Shown: piece by piece, positions 33,327-44,408 of the stretch
Numbering within the stretch: position 1 is the first letter of the stretch
How the letters are laid out: the number at the start of each line of letters is the position of its first letter
Assembly: GCA_035048495.1 (NCBI GenBank)
Contig: CM068545.1
Coordinates: 18,882,741 to 18,946,740, forward strand
DNA length: 64,000 bases
Source of the DNA: Euptelea pleiosperma
Lineage: Eukaryota; Streptophyta; Magnoliopsida; Ranunculales; Eupteleaceae
Direction: 5' to 3'
The notes under the pieces: generated by a model
Databases searched by the model: none
Told to the model about the DNA's origin: nothing
The model's input: only the letters and a program-made list of their open reading frames with translations
Translations under genes and position numbers: made by a program

Positions 33327-33696
33327 GAGTCTGTCTAGAGCTACACCCGTTTCTTACATCCAATTCTTACACCCGGCGGTAGAGCCCCCACAGAGATAAT
33401 GTTAGACAATCTAGCCGCACAGTGAATTTATCATACCGTGGTTACCCTCACAAAAAAATCAGAACATTTAAACATTCCTAACCTCGTAAAAAATTGACTT
33501 CAATTTGAAAATCCAAACAAACCAATTAAACCATTATTTTGGGTTAATTTTTAATAAGGTTAACATTTTCGAAATGGGCTGGTGATAATGATCATCATGG
33601 CAAGTGCAACTCAATGTATGGTTGGATTGTCCAACATGATCTCCATGTGAGGCCCACCATCTGATGTAAGAACTGGGTATAGCTCGAGACGGACTC
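33327..33696. repeat. MITE with GAGTC termini
   Basis: Left end GAGTCTGTCTAGAGCTACAC, then CCGTTTCTTACATC; the right end reverse-complemented is GAGTCCGTCTCGAGCTATAC, then CCAGTTCTTACATC. 370 bp, non-coding. The target-site duplication is unclear. Confidence 0.6.
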
Positions 33697-33699
33697 AAA

Positions 33700-34261
33700 A
33701 GTTATATTCTCTTTTTTTCTTTTTAATTATAAACATGAGCATTGCGCCTACTTCTCTAGTAGAATAAATAAAGGTGAGAAAAGATAGACGGTGGCTCTTT
33801 CTTAAGAGTCTTCTTTTGTCTGTATTTTCATTTTGGTCTCGCTGTAAAACAGATCCAAAGACAAATATGCCCCCCAAGTGTGATATGTCCACCTAATCTG
33901 TTCCTATAAACAAAACAATAGCTTCTCAAATTCCATAATTGTCCTGTGGTCCTTAAGTAAAATTACCAACTTAATATCAGCCCTCCGATTTGAAAATAAT
34001 GATATCATACATCTTTTTTGTGACATCATTATTCTAAAATCGAAGAGTTGACATTGAGGTGTAATCATACTTAGAGTACTACGGGGGCTATGCTATCGTT
34101 GGCTTTTATAGTAAAGGTATATATAAAGCAAGGATCTACTTTTGGTTAAGTGTCATTGTACATGGAATTCACACAAACATCACCATCAACTTGCCATGAA
34201 AAACACGGCATCAGCCAAAGAGACGTGAAGACGAAGGATTTTGTAATAAATATTGCTTTTA
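33700..34261. other. Intergenic DNA, nothing recognised
   Basis: No coding or structural feature can be supported. Confidence 0.4.

Positions 34262-34299
<38 letters not shown>
34262..34299. repeat. (ATCT)n microsatellite
   Basis: About nine tandem ATCT tetranucleotides. Confidence 0.9.
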
Positions 34300-34527
34300 G
34301 CTAGCTACTTTAAAGCCAAAACCGGGTCGGGTACGTCCCCTCACACGGGCTTCACAAGACGCTCACTCATGTGCAATGCACGTGTCTTCTAGTAACAATA
34401 TAAGTTAAAAATTAAACCCAGATCATATTGGCCGGTTGAACTGATGAACCATGTATCAGAAAAGGGACCCACATATTAGGTCACATGATCCAAAGTCCAA
34501 AGACTCCAAACTATCTCATTTTTATGG

Positions 34528-34700
34528 GTCGGGCTCAGGAGCCCCTTTCTCTGACCCCTCTCGGGAGTTGTGTTTTCGGCTGTGGATTCTGAGAATCCAA
34601 CTGTGGTTGGTAGTGCTAAGCTGGCAATGTTTTTTGCAGCTCTATCAACCACCGGCCGAGAACACGACTCCCGAGCGGGGGCAGAAAAAGGGGGGCCTCT
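34528..34700. repeat. GGGTCGGGCTCA-type MITE
   Basis: Left GGGTCGGGCTCAGGAGCCCC; the right side, reverse-complemented, gives GCTCAAGAGGCCCCCCTTTT. Inside is an inverted pair GTGTTTTCGGCTGTGGATTC and GGCCGAGAACACGACTC. A sister copy is at 56641-56815. Confidence 0.6.
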
Positions 34701-34878
34701 TGAGCATCCTATGAGCCACACGGAATTAGTCTAGAGACACCTATGGAAAAGGGGTGACTTATGTGCCCCTCAGGATTAGTTGGGTGCTGTAAGAAGCCTA
34801 GATACCCGTGGTATAGAAAAAGAAGAAAGAGTGGGATTAAAAAATTACTATTATTTTTTTTCAAATATGGTTGTAATT

Positions 34879-37061
34879 AGAGAATTTACAGAGGAGATTG
34901 AAAGAAAAATCAAATAAAATTCATTTTTAGGTGAACACTTTTGTTTTGAACGGTGGATTCCAAGTCCAGGTTGCTTTTGCTCTTGTTTGCGCCGAATCGC
35001 GTTGTCAGTTTGGCATTGTTCAGGGAGATATTAGCTATTTACTCGCTTTATTGAGCTGACACGTGAGTGCTAGACAATGTTTCGTATAATTATATCAGAG
35101 AATTTACAGAGGAGACTGAAAGAAAAATCAAATAAAATTCATTTTTAGGTGAACACTTTTGTTTTGAACGGTGGATTCCAAGTCCAGGTTGCTTTTGCTC
35201 TTGTTTGCGCCGAATCGCGTTGTCGGTTTGGCATTGTTCAGGAAGATATTAGCCATTTACTCGCTTTTTTGAGCTGACACGTGAGTGCTAGACAATGTTT
35301 CGTATAATTATATCAGAGAATTTACAGAGGAGATTGAAAGAAAAATCAAATAAAATTCATTTTTAGGTGAACACTTTTGTTTTGAACGGTGGATTCCAAG
35401 TCCAGGTTGCTTTTGCTCTTGTTTGCGCTGAATCGCGTTGTCGGTTTGGCATTGTTCAGGGAGATATTAGCCATTTACTCGCTTTATTGAGCTGACACGT
35501 GAGTGCTAGACAATGTTTCGTATAATTATATCAGAGAATTTACAAAGGAGATTGAAAGAAAAATCAAATAAAATTTATTTTTAGGTGAACACTTTTATTT
35601 TGAACGGTGGATTCCAAGTCCAGGTTGCTTTTGCTCTTGTTTGCGCCGAATCGCGTTGTCGGTTTGGCATTGTTCAGGGAGATATTAGCCATTTACTCGC
35701 TTTATTGAGCTGACACGTGAGTGCTAAACAATGTTTCGTATAATTATATCAGAGAATTTACAGAGGAGATTGAAAGAAAAATCAAATAAAATTCATTTTT
35801 AGGTGAACACTTTTGTTTTGAACGGTGGATTCCAAGTCCAGGTTGCTTTTGCTCTTGTGTTGCGCTGAATCGCGTTATCGGTTTGGCATTGTTCAGGGAG
35901 ATATTAGCCATTTACTCGCTTTATTGAGCTGACACGTGAGTGCTAGACAATGTTTCGTATAATTATATCAGAGAATTTATAGAGGAGATTGAAAGAAAAA
36001 TCAAATAAAATTCATTTTTAGGTGAACACTTTTATTTTGAACGGTGGATTCCAAGTCCAAGTTGCTTTTTTGCTCTTGTTTGCGCCGAATCGCGTTGTCG
36101 GTTTGGCATTGTTCAGGGAGATATTAGCCATTTACTCGCTTTTTTGAGCTGACACGTGAGTGCTAAACAATGTTTCGTATAATTATATCAGAGAATTTAC
36201 AAAGGAGATTGAAAGAAAAATCAAATAAAATTCATTTTTAGGTGAACACTTTTGTTTTGAACGGTGGATTCCAAGTCCAGGTTGCTTTTGCTCTTGTTTG
36301 CGCTGAATCGCGTTGTCGGTTTGGCATTGTTCAGGGAGATATTAGCCATTTACTCGCTTTTTTGAGCTGACACGTGAGTGCTAGACAATGTTTCGTATAA
36401 TTATATCAGAGAATTTACAGAGGAGATTGAAAGAAAAATCAAATAAAATTCATTTTTAGGTGAACACTTTTGTTTTGAACGGTGGATTCCAAGTCCAGGT
36501 TGCTTTTGCTCTTGTTTGCGCTGAATCGCATTGTCGGTTTGGCATTGTTCAGGGAGATATTAGCCATTTACTTGCTTTATTGAGCTGACACGTGAGTGCT
36601 AGACAATGTTTCGTATAATTATATCAGAGAATTTACAGAGGAGATTGAAAGAAAAATCAAATAAAATTCATTTTTAGGTGAACACTTTTATTTTGAACGG
36701 TGGATTCCAAGTCCAGGTTGCTTTTGCTCTTGTTTGCGCCGAATCGCGTTGTCGGTTTGGCATTGTTCAGGGAGATATTAGCCATTTACTCGTTTTATTG
36801 AGCTGACACGTGAGTGCTAGACAATGTTTCGTATAATTATATCAGAGAATTTACAGAGGAGATTGAAAGAAAAATCAAATAAAATTCGTTTTTAGGTGAA
36901 CACTTTTGTTTTGAACGGTGGATTCCAAGTCCAAGTTGCTTTTGCTCTTGTTTGCGCCGAATCACATTGTCAGTTTGGCATTGTTCAGGGAGATATTAGC
37001 CATTTACTCGCTTTTTTGAGCTGACACGTGAGTGCTAGACAATGTTTTGTATAATTATATG
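34879..37061. repeat. Ten-copy 218-bp tandem array
   Basis: Units start (AGAGAATTTA) at 34879, 35097, 35315, 35533, 35751, 35970, 36190, 36408, 36626 and 36844, with spacing of 218-220 bp. Copies differ by only a few bases each. Each unit carries GAACGGTGGATTCCAAGTCC, CGAATCGCG-type GC islands and GACACGTGAG with a CACGTG palindrome. No open reading frame spans a unit. The array begins and ends sharply in unrelated AT-rich DNA. Confidence 0.97.
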
Positions 37062-37544
37062 AACGACTTCCCATGGCAAAATTCAGCGAAATATAATGAG
37101 CGAGATGAGTCCTAAAGGACTAGCTCTTCTTTTGTTCAAACAAGAATGATAGCAATACAGGGCTCCAACGCCCACCCTTCTATTTATTGGGGTTTGTCAA
37201 TATTTGAAGGTGTTTTGGTCTATGTTCTAAAACTCGGAACTTGAACTCGGCTCGGAAGTCCATTGGGCCGAGTCACCTCGATGACTCGAGAGTGGACTCG
37301 GCGAGTCATTAAATTGATTATTGTTTATTTAAATATATAAAAAATAAAATTTATTAAGAAAATTTTGAAAATAACAAACAAATACAAAAAAACATTTAGA
37401 AAATCAGAAAAAAATTTTGAGTTTTGATTGGACTCGACCTTTAAACGAGCGACTCGGCTGAATTGTGAGTCAACTCAGACGATTGTCCGAGTCAACTCGT
37501 CGGACTATGCAAATCCGAGTTTGTATGGGTCAACTCTGATACAT
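37062..37544. other. Spacer after tandem array, nothing recognised
   Basis: Contains repeated GACTCG/CGAGTC words (37230-37530), suggesting another decayed inverted repeat. No gene is seen. Confidence 0.4.
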
Positions 37545-38040
37545 CGACACATTATAATAATGGTTCATGTGACACCTAGGGCCACTTAACATGTGGAACC
37601 CACCTAATATTTGGATTAGTGCATGGGCCCACATGGGCAAATGCGTCCCTGATTTGCCAATCATTTACTCTGTAGAGCTTACCTACCATGTGAAACACAC
37701 CTAATACACAAGGTGTCTTTATGTAGGGCTGCAAAAATGAGCTACGTATTTAATTTTAGAGCAGGATGTAACAAGCTGCCATTTATGTGCAATATCTATC
37801 ATCACACACCACACACCACACACCACACACCACCCACCACCCACCTGCTTGGAGCATCACGCCTGTGCTTATGTTTTTTGATGGTGCAGAGTTGTGCCCA
37901 TTGGACAAAAAGTTGGAGACCCAAAGACTATCTTTTAAGGCCAACTCTCATCCTTATATATTCAGAGCATATACACTCCCAAGCAATGTGGGACTAAACG
38001 TTTTCTGTAAAACCTATGAATTCAAAGTGAATTTCGCTCC
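37545..38040 (+). repeat. Left arm of large inverted repeat
   Basis: Pairs with 39533-39985 in inverted orientation. Shared blocks include CATGTGACACCTAGGGCC, TAATACACAAGGTGTCTTTA, TAGGGCTGCAAAAATGAGCT, TGATGGTGCAGAG and ATGTGGGACTAAACG. A CACAC/CACC simple repeat (37803-37844) mirrors the GTGTG repeat of the right arm. An open frame (MVQSCAHWTK... or FFDGAELCPLDKKLE) exists in both arms but is not recognised as a protein. Confidence 0.85.
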
Positions 38041-38177
38041 AAAATTTTAAATTCAAAGTCCTTGAAAAAATTTGTAGAATATGTAAAGGTTCTAGCTCTT
38101 GGGATACTATATCTATCAAAACACAAATTTTTATTAAATTCTTTTAGTTCTTAAAACTGACAGCATGATATTTGAAC

Positions 38178-38516
38178 CAAGGTTTAAAAATCGGCTGTTA
38201 TAACGAAAATAACCGGCCATTATAACGGATTTGGACCTACGCCATTACGTTATGCACCATTAAAACGCCCAGAGAAATAACGGCCGTTATAATGAAAATA
38301 ACGACCGTAAATTTTTGGAAAAAATGTGAAAAAGGGCCGTTTTTCCCATTTTTCCCGTTATTTTTCTGTTAAATTCAAATTTTGAATTTCAGCGCCCTTT
38401 TTTCAGTTATTTTTCTTTTTTTCAATTTTGCGCCTGAGCATTTTTTTCGTTATAACGGAAAAAAAGGTAATGCCCCCAGACCGTTATACCGTTATGACGG
38501 TCCCTTTCAAACCTTG
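38178..38516. mobile_element. CAAGGTTT/AACGG foldback MITE
   Basis: Ends CAAGGTTTAAAAATCGGC and (reverse complement of the right) CAAGGTTTGAAAGGGACCG; 8-bp flanks ATTTGAAC and ATTTGGAC (7 of 8). The arms are built from GGCCGTTATAACG words around an AATTTTGAATTTCAGCG centre. The TSD length fits hAT. It sits in the loop of the large inverted repeat. Confidence 0.72.
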
Positions 38517-38972
38517 ATTTGGACCACCTAACATGTGGGGCCCACTTGACTATGGGACCTTGATACGATGATAGTTAGCATGTGAGGGCCCACCTAATAG
38601 TGGTTCACATGAAAAGTAAATTAAAATTAAACAACTCCAACAGATCCAAACATTAGTCAACCCTTCTACTTAAACTTAGTGACACTAACCTCATTAATTA
38701 TAATTATTTCCAAAAATAAGCGGACACTAATGATATATTTTAAAAGACCAAAAAATTACTACCACGTGTCGCAATCTTCAGTCCACTAACCGATGAATTA
38801 TTGGCTTACTATTTATGAAGCTATACACACCAAAACTAGCCTCATTAGTGATTTGCACCCATTGCAATTGAGTATCCAAAAAATGAATCCAACGGGTAGA
38901 AATCATCAATTAATCCGGATGATTTTGGGTGTGTAAGTCCAAAGCCCGGGTGAAGCATTCATGGGTTAGTGG

Positions 38973-39075
38973 GGCCGTTAAGCTGCTTCCATCCATCACC
39001 TTCTCTTCTTTCTCTCTCACCATTTCTTTATTCTCTTCATAAAAGCTCTGGCTCGTCGTATCTCACATGCTCCAG
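38973..39075 (+). repeat. Copy of the SCAR leader/promoter region
   Basis: GGCCGTTAAGCTGCTTCCAT is shared exactly with the SCAR upstream region (minus strand, 24684-24665). Similarity continues through CACCTTCTC, TTTCTCTCTCACCATTTCTT and AAAGCTCTG, with small indels, in the same order as in the leader. It lies on plus, opposite to the SCAR gene, and carries no SCAR coding sequence. Confidence 0.75.
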
Positions 39076-39180
39076 CTCGGGTGTCCACTTCATTACGCCC
39101 TGTCAACTTTTATGGTATTTTAATTTGATAGGAAAATGCGAGTAAGACTTTGGTGACAGTAAGCTGTCAGCGAAGCCGAT

Positions 39181-39340
39181 GACTACTACAGAGTTCTCCC
39201 CACGTATCGGAGTGCTTTTTTGCCACATTCCCAAGTGAGTGTTTTTGAAGAATTCTTATATTTTTTATACAAAATCGATAAAAAAACACTTGGGTACTTG
39301 GCAAAAAGCACTCATGTACGTGCCGAGAACTCTAGTAGTG
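39181..39340. repeat. CACTA-type miniature hairpin
   Basis: Left arm GACTACTACAGAGTTCTCCC; right arm reverse-complemented CACTACTAGAGTTCTCGGCA. Inner pairs are GAGTGCTTTTTTGCCA and TGGCAAAAAGCACTC, and CCCAAGTG blocks. The right terminus begins CACTA, as in CACTA/En-Spm ends. 160 bp, nearly all stem. Confidence 0.6.
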
Positions 39341-39532
39341 AGCCCTTCGATCTAAGTTTTACTATCCCATGGGTAACCGGACAAGAAAGTACAACATTGA
39401 GGCTATATATTGACCATTGGATTGCCTCGTGGACCATGGATCTCTTGAATTCCACTGTCAATGGCCTCAACCACAGATATTATTGTCCGGCTCTATGTGG
39501 TAGCATGACCCATTGTGATAATGGCCGAGCGA

Positions 39533-39985
39533 AAATCACTTTGAACTCATAGGTTTTATAGAAAACGTTCAGTCCCACATTGCTTGGGAGTGTGGATGCT
39601 TTGAATATATAAGGATGAGAGTTGGCCCTGAAAGATAGCCTTTGGGTCTCCAACATTTTGTCCAATGGGCACAGCTCTGCACCATCAAAAAACATAAGCA
39701 CAGGCGCGATGCACCAAGCAGGTGTGTGGTGTGTGTGTGGGGTGTGTGGTGATAGATATTGAATTAAATACGTAGCTCATTTTCGCAGCCCTACATAAAG
39801 ACACCTTGTGTATTAGGTGTGTTTCACATGGTAGGTAAGCTCCACAGAGTAAATGATTGGCAAATCAGGGACGCATTTGCCCGTGCGGGCCCATGCACTA
39901 ATCCAAATAGTAGGTGGGTTCCACATCTTAAGTGGGCCCTAGGTGTCACATGAACCATTATTATAATGTGTCAAAGTATCAATGT
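39533..39985 (-). repeat. Right arm of large inverted repeat
   Basis: Reverse complement of 37545-38040 with scattered differences. On plus it contains AGTCCCACATTGCTTGGGAG upstream of AATATATAAGGATGAG, a TATA-like arrangement resembling plant retroelement promoters, so a promoter may read outward or into the loop. Confidence 0.85.
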
Positions 39986-40238
39986 CGACCCATATGTCAA
40001 ATGCCCCCCCCTACATGTTATGTGATCCAAATATCATGTGGGTCTCACATATTAGGTGGGCCCCACAAGTCATGTGATCAAACATATATATTAGGTGAAG
40101 CCTGACATGCTTAGTGTCAATTAATCACGGTTCGATGTCGTATGTGTAAATGAGTTATGATACAGTGTGTGTATATATGGAATCATCAATAATGTTAAAA
40201 CATGTTCCAAAATCTAGTTTGGAAACCATTTTATTTAT

Positions 40239-41054
40239 GGGAATTTTTGACATACCCCCCATGTTATCTTTAAAATTTGACATAACCCCCCACAATTTGA
40301 AAAAGTTAACATACCCCCCTATGACTTGGACCACTCTCATTTGACCAGTGTTGACCCGAGTTGACCGACCAAATTTTGTATTAAAGGACGAAAGTGCCAT
40401 TATCTTCAACTTTAGAACAAGTGTTTGCGTTTAGGCCAAAACCCAAACCCCAAATCAAACATGAAAAGAGGAGATTAAAAATAAAAATTAAAACCCATGT
40501 TGGTAACTTTGAGTTTTTTTTTTGATTTTTGATTAATTAAGCAAATATTGAGAAGAAAAAACCTCCAAAAAATAGATAAAACTCATGAAGGAATATTTTA
40601 AAATTGAGAGAACCCATCTTTCCAAAATCCACATCTCAAAAATATAAAATATAAAATATAAATTGCTTTGTCTTGTTTTTCATTTATGTTAATGACAATT
40701 TTAAAACTAAAATTTTATGCTGTTTATTTATTATTTAGTTAATTTTTTACCTTGGGTTTTAAATTATTGCCGGAGTGGTGGCCGGCTGGCCATGAGACTC
40801 TGGTTTGTTGGTTGCCGGTGATTGGTGGCCAACCCATTGGGCTTTGGCTGACTGTCCACCACAACAATTTGATTTGGGCTTTGGGTTTTTGTCCAAACCC
40901 TTATTCCAAGGTTGAAGACAAGGGCATTTTCGCCATTTCATAAAAAATTGGTAGTCAACTCTGGTCAACATTGGTCAAATGATAGTGGACGGAGTCATAC
41001 GGGGGTATGTCAGCTTTTTCAAATTAGGGGGTGGGGGGTATGTCAAAAATTCCC
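40239..41054. mobile_element. MULE-like element, second family member
   Basis: Left end GGGAATTTTTGACATACCCC; right end GGTATGTCAAAAATTCCC; flanks TTTATTTAT and TTTATTAAT (8 of 9). Arms are about 200-220 bp, homologous to those of 31465-32450. The middle 400 bp is different and includes a GC-rich block (GTGGTGGCCGGCTGGCCATG). No transposase frame. Confidence 0.75.
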
Positions 41055-41419
41055 TTTATTAATTTATTCACATTTTTTATATAGCACACAGTAAGCGATA
41101 CCCAACGGACGCACCCGATATTTATCAGTTCTGATTTTGGACCCAATTGTTCAGGAACCAGAACATGCATAGTTGAACATAATAGGTTCTGGTTCTGGTT
41201 CTGGGCACCTTGATAACTGAACTTGAACCCACTAGTTGACACCCCCCTACCTTAAACGGGTTTATCGATTCCATTGGATATATGGAACCTTATCGAATTT
41301 GGCTGGTGTGTACCCTCCTGCTGAGGGAGGTGGTCATGGGTTCAAGCCAATAAAGCAGGGCTCAACCAAAATCCATGGCGCAACCGCAGCAGAGAGGAGA
41401 GTCTTGTCTGAAGACGGGG

Positions 41420-41790
41420 TTGAACCATGACCCCTACGGCCCTACAAGGGAGTACACATGAACCAGGTAAGTGGGCATTTGTGTGCGAGCTTCATTAACT
41501 TTTGGTGGTTCACAAGGCGCACATGCAGCATGTCGGAGTAGCATTCAAATTATCCAATAGATATGTCAGATTTTGATGGATAATATGACAAAAATAGTCG
41601 AAAGGGATGGTCCTTTAAACATTCAATGTAAAGAACTTTTTCTTTTTTATAGAATATCCAATCAATAAATGTTAGAATACAAATCATCAATTGGATGGTT
41701 AAGATTGTCTATTGGGGCTTGAGGTGGGCTCCACTTATTGAACACACAGTTTCTTTCTAAACCAAAAGTGCAAACAAGGATGACTATGGG
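41420..41790 (+). repeat. Dispersed repeat, copy 2 (partner at 27880-28230)
   Basis: Same block order as copy 1: GTGTGCGAGCTTCATTAAC, GCGCACATGCAGCATGTCGG, ATCAATTGGATGGTTAAGAT, GAGGTGGGCTCCACTTATTG. Not classified. Confidence 0.6.
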
Positions 41791-41796
41791 ATTAAT

Positions 41797-42480
41797 GGGT
41801 CAGGATCGGGGGACAACCATTTTTTATAACAATTTTTGACAACCCTTTGGCGTACCCACATAGAGGATGAATCAATGGTTTTTTGTTTTTTTGTGTGTGT
41901 GTGTGTAAGCCAACCTGTCATATTAAAAAAACCAAAAAGGAGAAGAGATAACAACCTACCCCACATCATATAGGCTATTCTGATCCATTGACACGGCGAA
42001 GATGGCCAGGTAGGAAACTCAGAAACCCAATGAAATCGTCGAGGTATTAGTTTAGCTTCAAAACAAACATCACTAACGGGGTGACTCTCTTAACAAAGTT
42101 GTGGCATGGAGTAGTCTCGCATTTGTCTCCGAGGCTCTCAGGAATCATTTTTGACCAGATCTCTTTTCACTTTGCCAATAGAAAGACCAATTGTACAGCT
42201 GATTTCCCATCTAACTTTTATTCCTATCTCAGAATTGTTTCTTTACCCTCTGATTTCCCCACTGATCTTGCTAATATTAATGTGTAAGAGACTTCGGGGT
42301 ATATATATATAGGGTCGGGCTCATGGGACCCCCATTTCTGACCCCCATCTTGGCGTACCCACATAGAAGATGAATCAATGGCTGATTTTTGGTGAGGATG
42401 ATCTCTATGAGATCATCCTCACAAAAATTCAAATCATCCTGATATTCATAAACTGGTTTAGAAGCTGAAGCCTTTAAATT
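41797..42480. repeat. Truncated family D left end and GGGTCGGGCTCATGGG element start
   Basis: 41797 begins GGGTCAGGATCGGGGGACAA and is cut off after about 90 bp by unrelated sequence. 42313 begins GGGTCGGGCTCATGGGACCC, with the hairpin core GGTGAGGATGATCTC/GAGATCATCCTCAC at 42391-42423. The opposite end type occurs at about 54105-54150. Confidence 0.5.
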
Positions 42481-42672
42481 CACTTTTAAATGTACAAATA
42501 TTAATGTCACTGAATATGAGGCTTTTATGGTTGGATTAGAGATGGCGGTTCTCACTGGGATAAAGTAATTGAAATTCTTGGGTGTCACGCCCTGATCATG
42601 GGTTTACCGGACTTGACCCGTGACCCATTAGGTCCGACTCGAGACTGCATAGCAATCCAATGGCATAGGGGT

Positions 42673-43198
42673 ATAGGGGTGGCAATTTGGACGGCGGTCC
42701 AGCCCGAACAGATAGTTGGCCCCGGCCCGAGACCGCATAACAATCCAATGACATTGGGGTATAGGGGAGGCAATTTGGACCGCGGTCCAGCCCGAGCAGA
42801 TAGTTTGCCCCGGCCCGACCCCAGCCCGTGAAGCCTTCAGGCATGGGCTTGGGATTTGCGCCCAAATCTTCATAAAAACTTGAATTTTATAACCCCCCCC
42901 CCTAAAATTTAGGTTTAGAAATACCCCCCTCCCTCTAAATTTTTTAATTTTAAAGCCCTCTTTCAACTTAAAAAAAGGCCCGACCCGTAAGTCCATCCCC
43001 AGGATTGGCCCATAAATCAGCACGTGGCCCGACCCACTAACCCCTGGCCCAAGGCTCGGCCCGAAGCCAGACCTAGGATCAGGCCACGAGCTAGGTTTGG
43101 GTTCAAAATTTATACATGGCCGGGCCTGCCTCTATGTCGGCCCACCTCAGCCTGACCCGACTCAAGCCTGGCCCGTCGGGCCAAATTGCCACCTTTAC
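42673..43198. mobile_element. hAT-like GC-rich element with post-insertion duplication
   Basis: Left GGGGTGGCAATTTGGAC; right GGGCCAAATTGCCACC; flanks ATAGGGGT and ACAGGGGT (7 of 8). The interior is rich in GGCCCGACCC-type words. An 88-bp tandem duplication (42641-42728 and 42729-42816) spans the left junction, so it arose after insertion. Confidence 0.6.
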
Positions 43199-43559
43199 AC
43201 AGGGGTAAGGTTAAGAAGATAATAGATAATGAACGGGATCATGTATCTAAGTCCTCAATCAGGTCTACACAAATTATAAATAAGTCCATTAAAGTCAAAT
43301 GTCAAAGTAAGTCAACACAAGTCTACTCTCCACACTCAACCATGTCATCTCCATCCCATCAGATGAAAAATCAAATTTGAAATTAATCAAAAGGAAACCA
43401 TCTTTAAAACTTTGAAATAAGCTAGGCTTATTTTAGAAAATAAAAATCTGCATGACATGTCTTTCTTACAGATTTTCCACAAGGTTCGTCACTCAGAGTT
43501 AGAAGACCTACCACTTATCAGCAGTGTAAAAAAGACTTAATTTTCTATCTGGTCATTTT

Positions 43560-44130
43560 TAAAATATAAGAGTTGGGAACGTAGATTTTTTTAGAAAAAC
43601 AGTCATAATGTTGGATGCCAAGGTACGATTGACCTGTCTTACACAAGGAAGGATTGAGAGCTCCTATGTCAGTCGTTGCCGAGTTCCTCAAAAGATAGTT
43701 ACGGATTATATTAAATTCAGAGTAGAGGTAGAGGTAGATAAATTGTTGGCTAAGTTCGACATTTTTATGCGAAATAATCTAACACTTATTATCCTACAAG
43801 AAATAGTCAAGTGGAGGTTCTTAAGAATTAGTTGAAAAAGATAGTAGGAGAATAAGAGGGATTGGCACTTGAAGCTAGTCATTGCATTATAGGCTTATCG
43901 CGCACACTTCTGCAAGAACGTCGAGAGGATACCGTTTTCGATAGTATATGGAGTGGAAGTTGTGCTACTGATTGAAGTTCAAATATCAACTCTGAGGATA
44001 CACTCTGCAAGGCAGTTGGATTATAAACAAGTCGAGTATGCGAAATTGAGGAATTTTGATCTAACAAATTTAGTTGAGAATGAAGACTCAGGAAATTTAG
44101 ATGCGTGCATCAATTAGATTAGGAGAACCT
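43560..44130 (+). pseudogene. Ty3/gypsy integrase fragment
   Basis: Broken plus-strand frames recall the integrase core and C-terminal part of plant gypsy polyproteins: CRVPQKIVTD at about 43677, EVDKLLAKFDI at 43730, NLTLIILQEIVK near 43780, then after a frame change AYRAH..., PFSIVYGVEVVLLIEVQI at about 43930-43985, and LDYKQVEYAKLRNFDL. Stops and frameshifts separate the pieces. No LTR pair was found nearby. Confidence 0.65.
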
Positions 44131-44344
44131 ACCACGAAAAGTTTAAACCATACCCTTCAAAGTATTCTACCGGGTTACCTGTGTTAAGGTTAAGTTAATT
44201 TTTGTATGGTACAATAAACGAATCCAATTTGGAAAAAAACATATCAAATTGATGGGAATGTAAGAAATATGATGCGACCCTTTATTACTATTACTCATTT
44301 TGCCAATAAAAAACTTCCTTGTATCTTGCTTGTAAAGCTATTTC

Positions 44345-44408
44345 ATTGAGTACACGATCATGACAGGACTTTAATCAGGAAGAAGCCCCGGCTAACTCTG
44401 TGCCATGT
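44345..44408 (+). pseudogene. Probable mitochondrial small-subunit rRNA fragment
   Basis: GGAAGAAGCCCCGGCTAACT followed by CTGTGCCA matches the universal 530-loop region of bacterial-type 16S rRNA, and the spelling resembles plant mitochondrial rrn18. It breaks off just before the expected GCAGCCGCGG and joins an antisense ndhF piece. Confidence 0.5.

Noticed and set aside
34879..37061. CRISPR-like or coding-repeat interpretation of the 218-bp array
   Set aside because: Units are directly adjacent with no unique spacers, contain stops in all frames, and the context is a plant nuclear genome.
37713..38050. Frame FFDGAELCPLDKKLETQRLS as a conserved small protein
   Set aside because: It is present in both inverted-repeat arms only because the DNA is duplicated. 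The arms differ in frame context and no start or domain is convincing.
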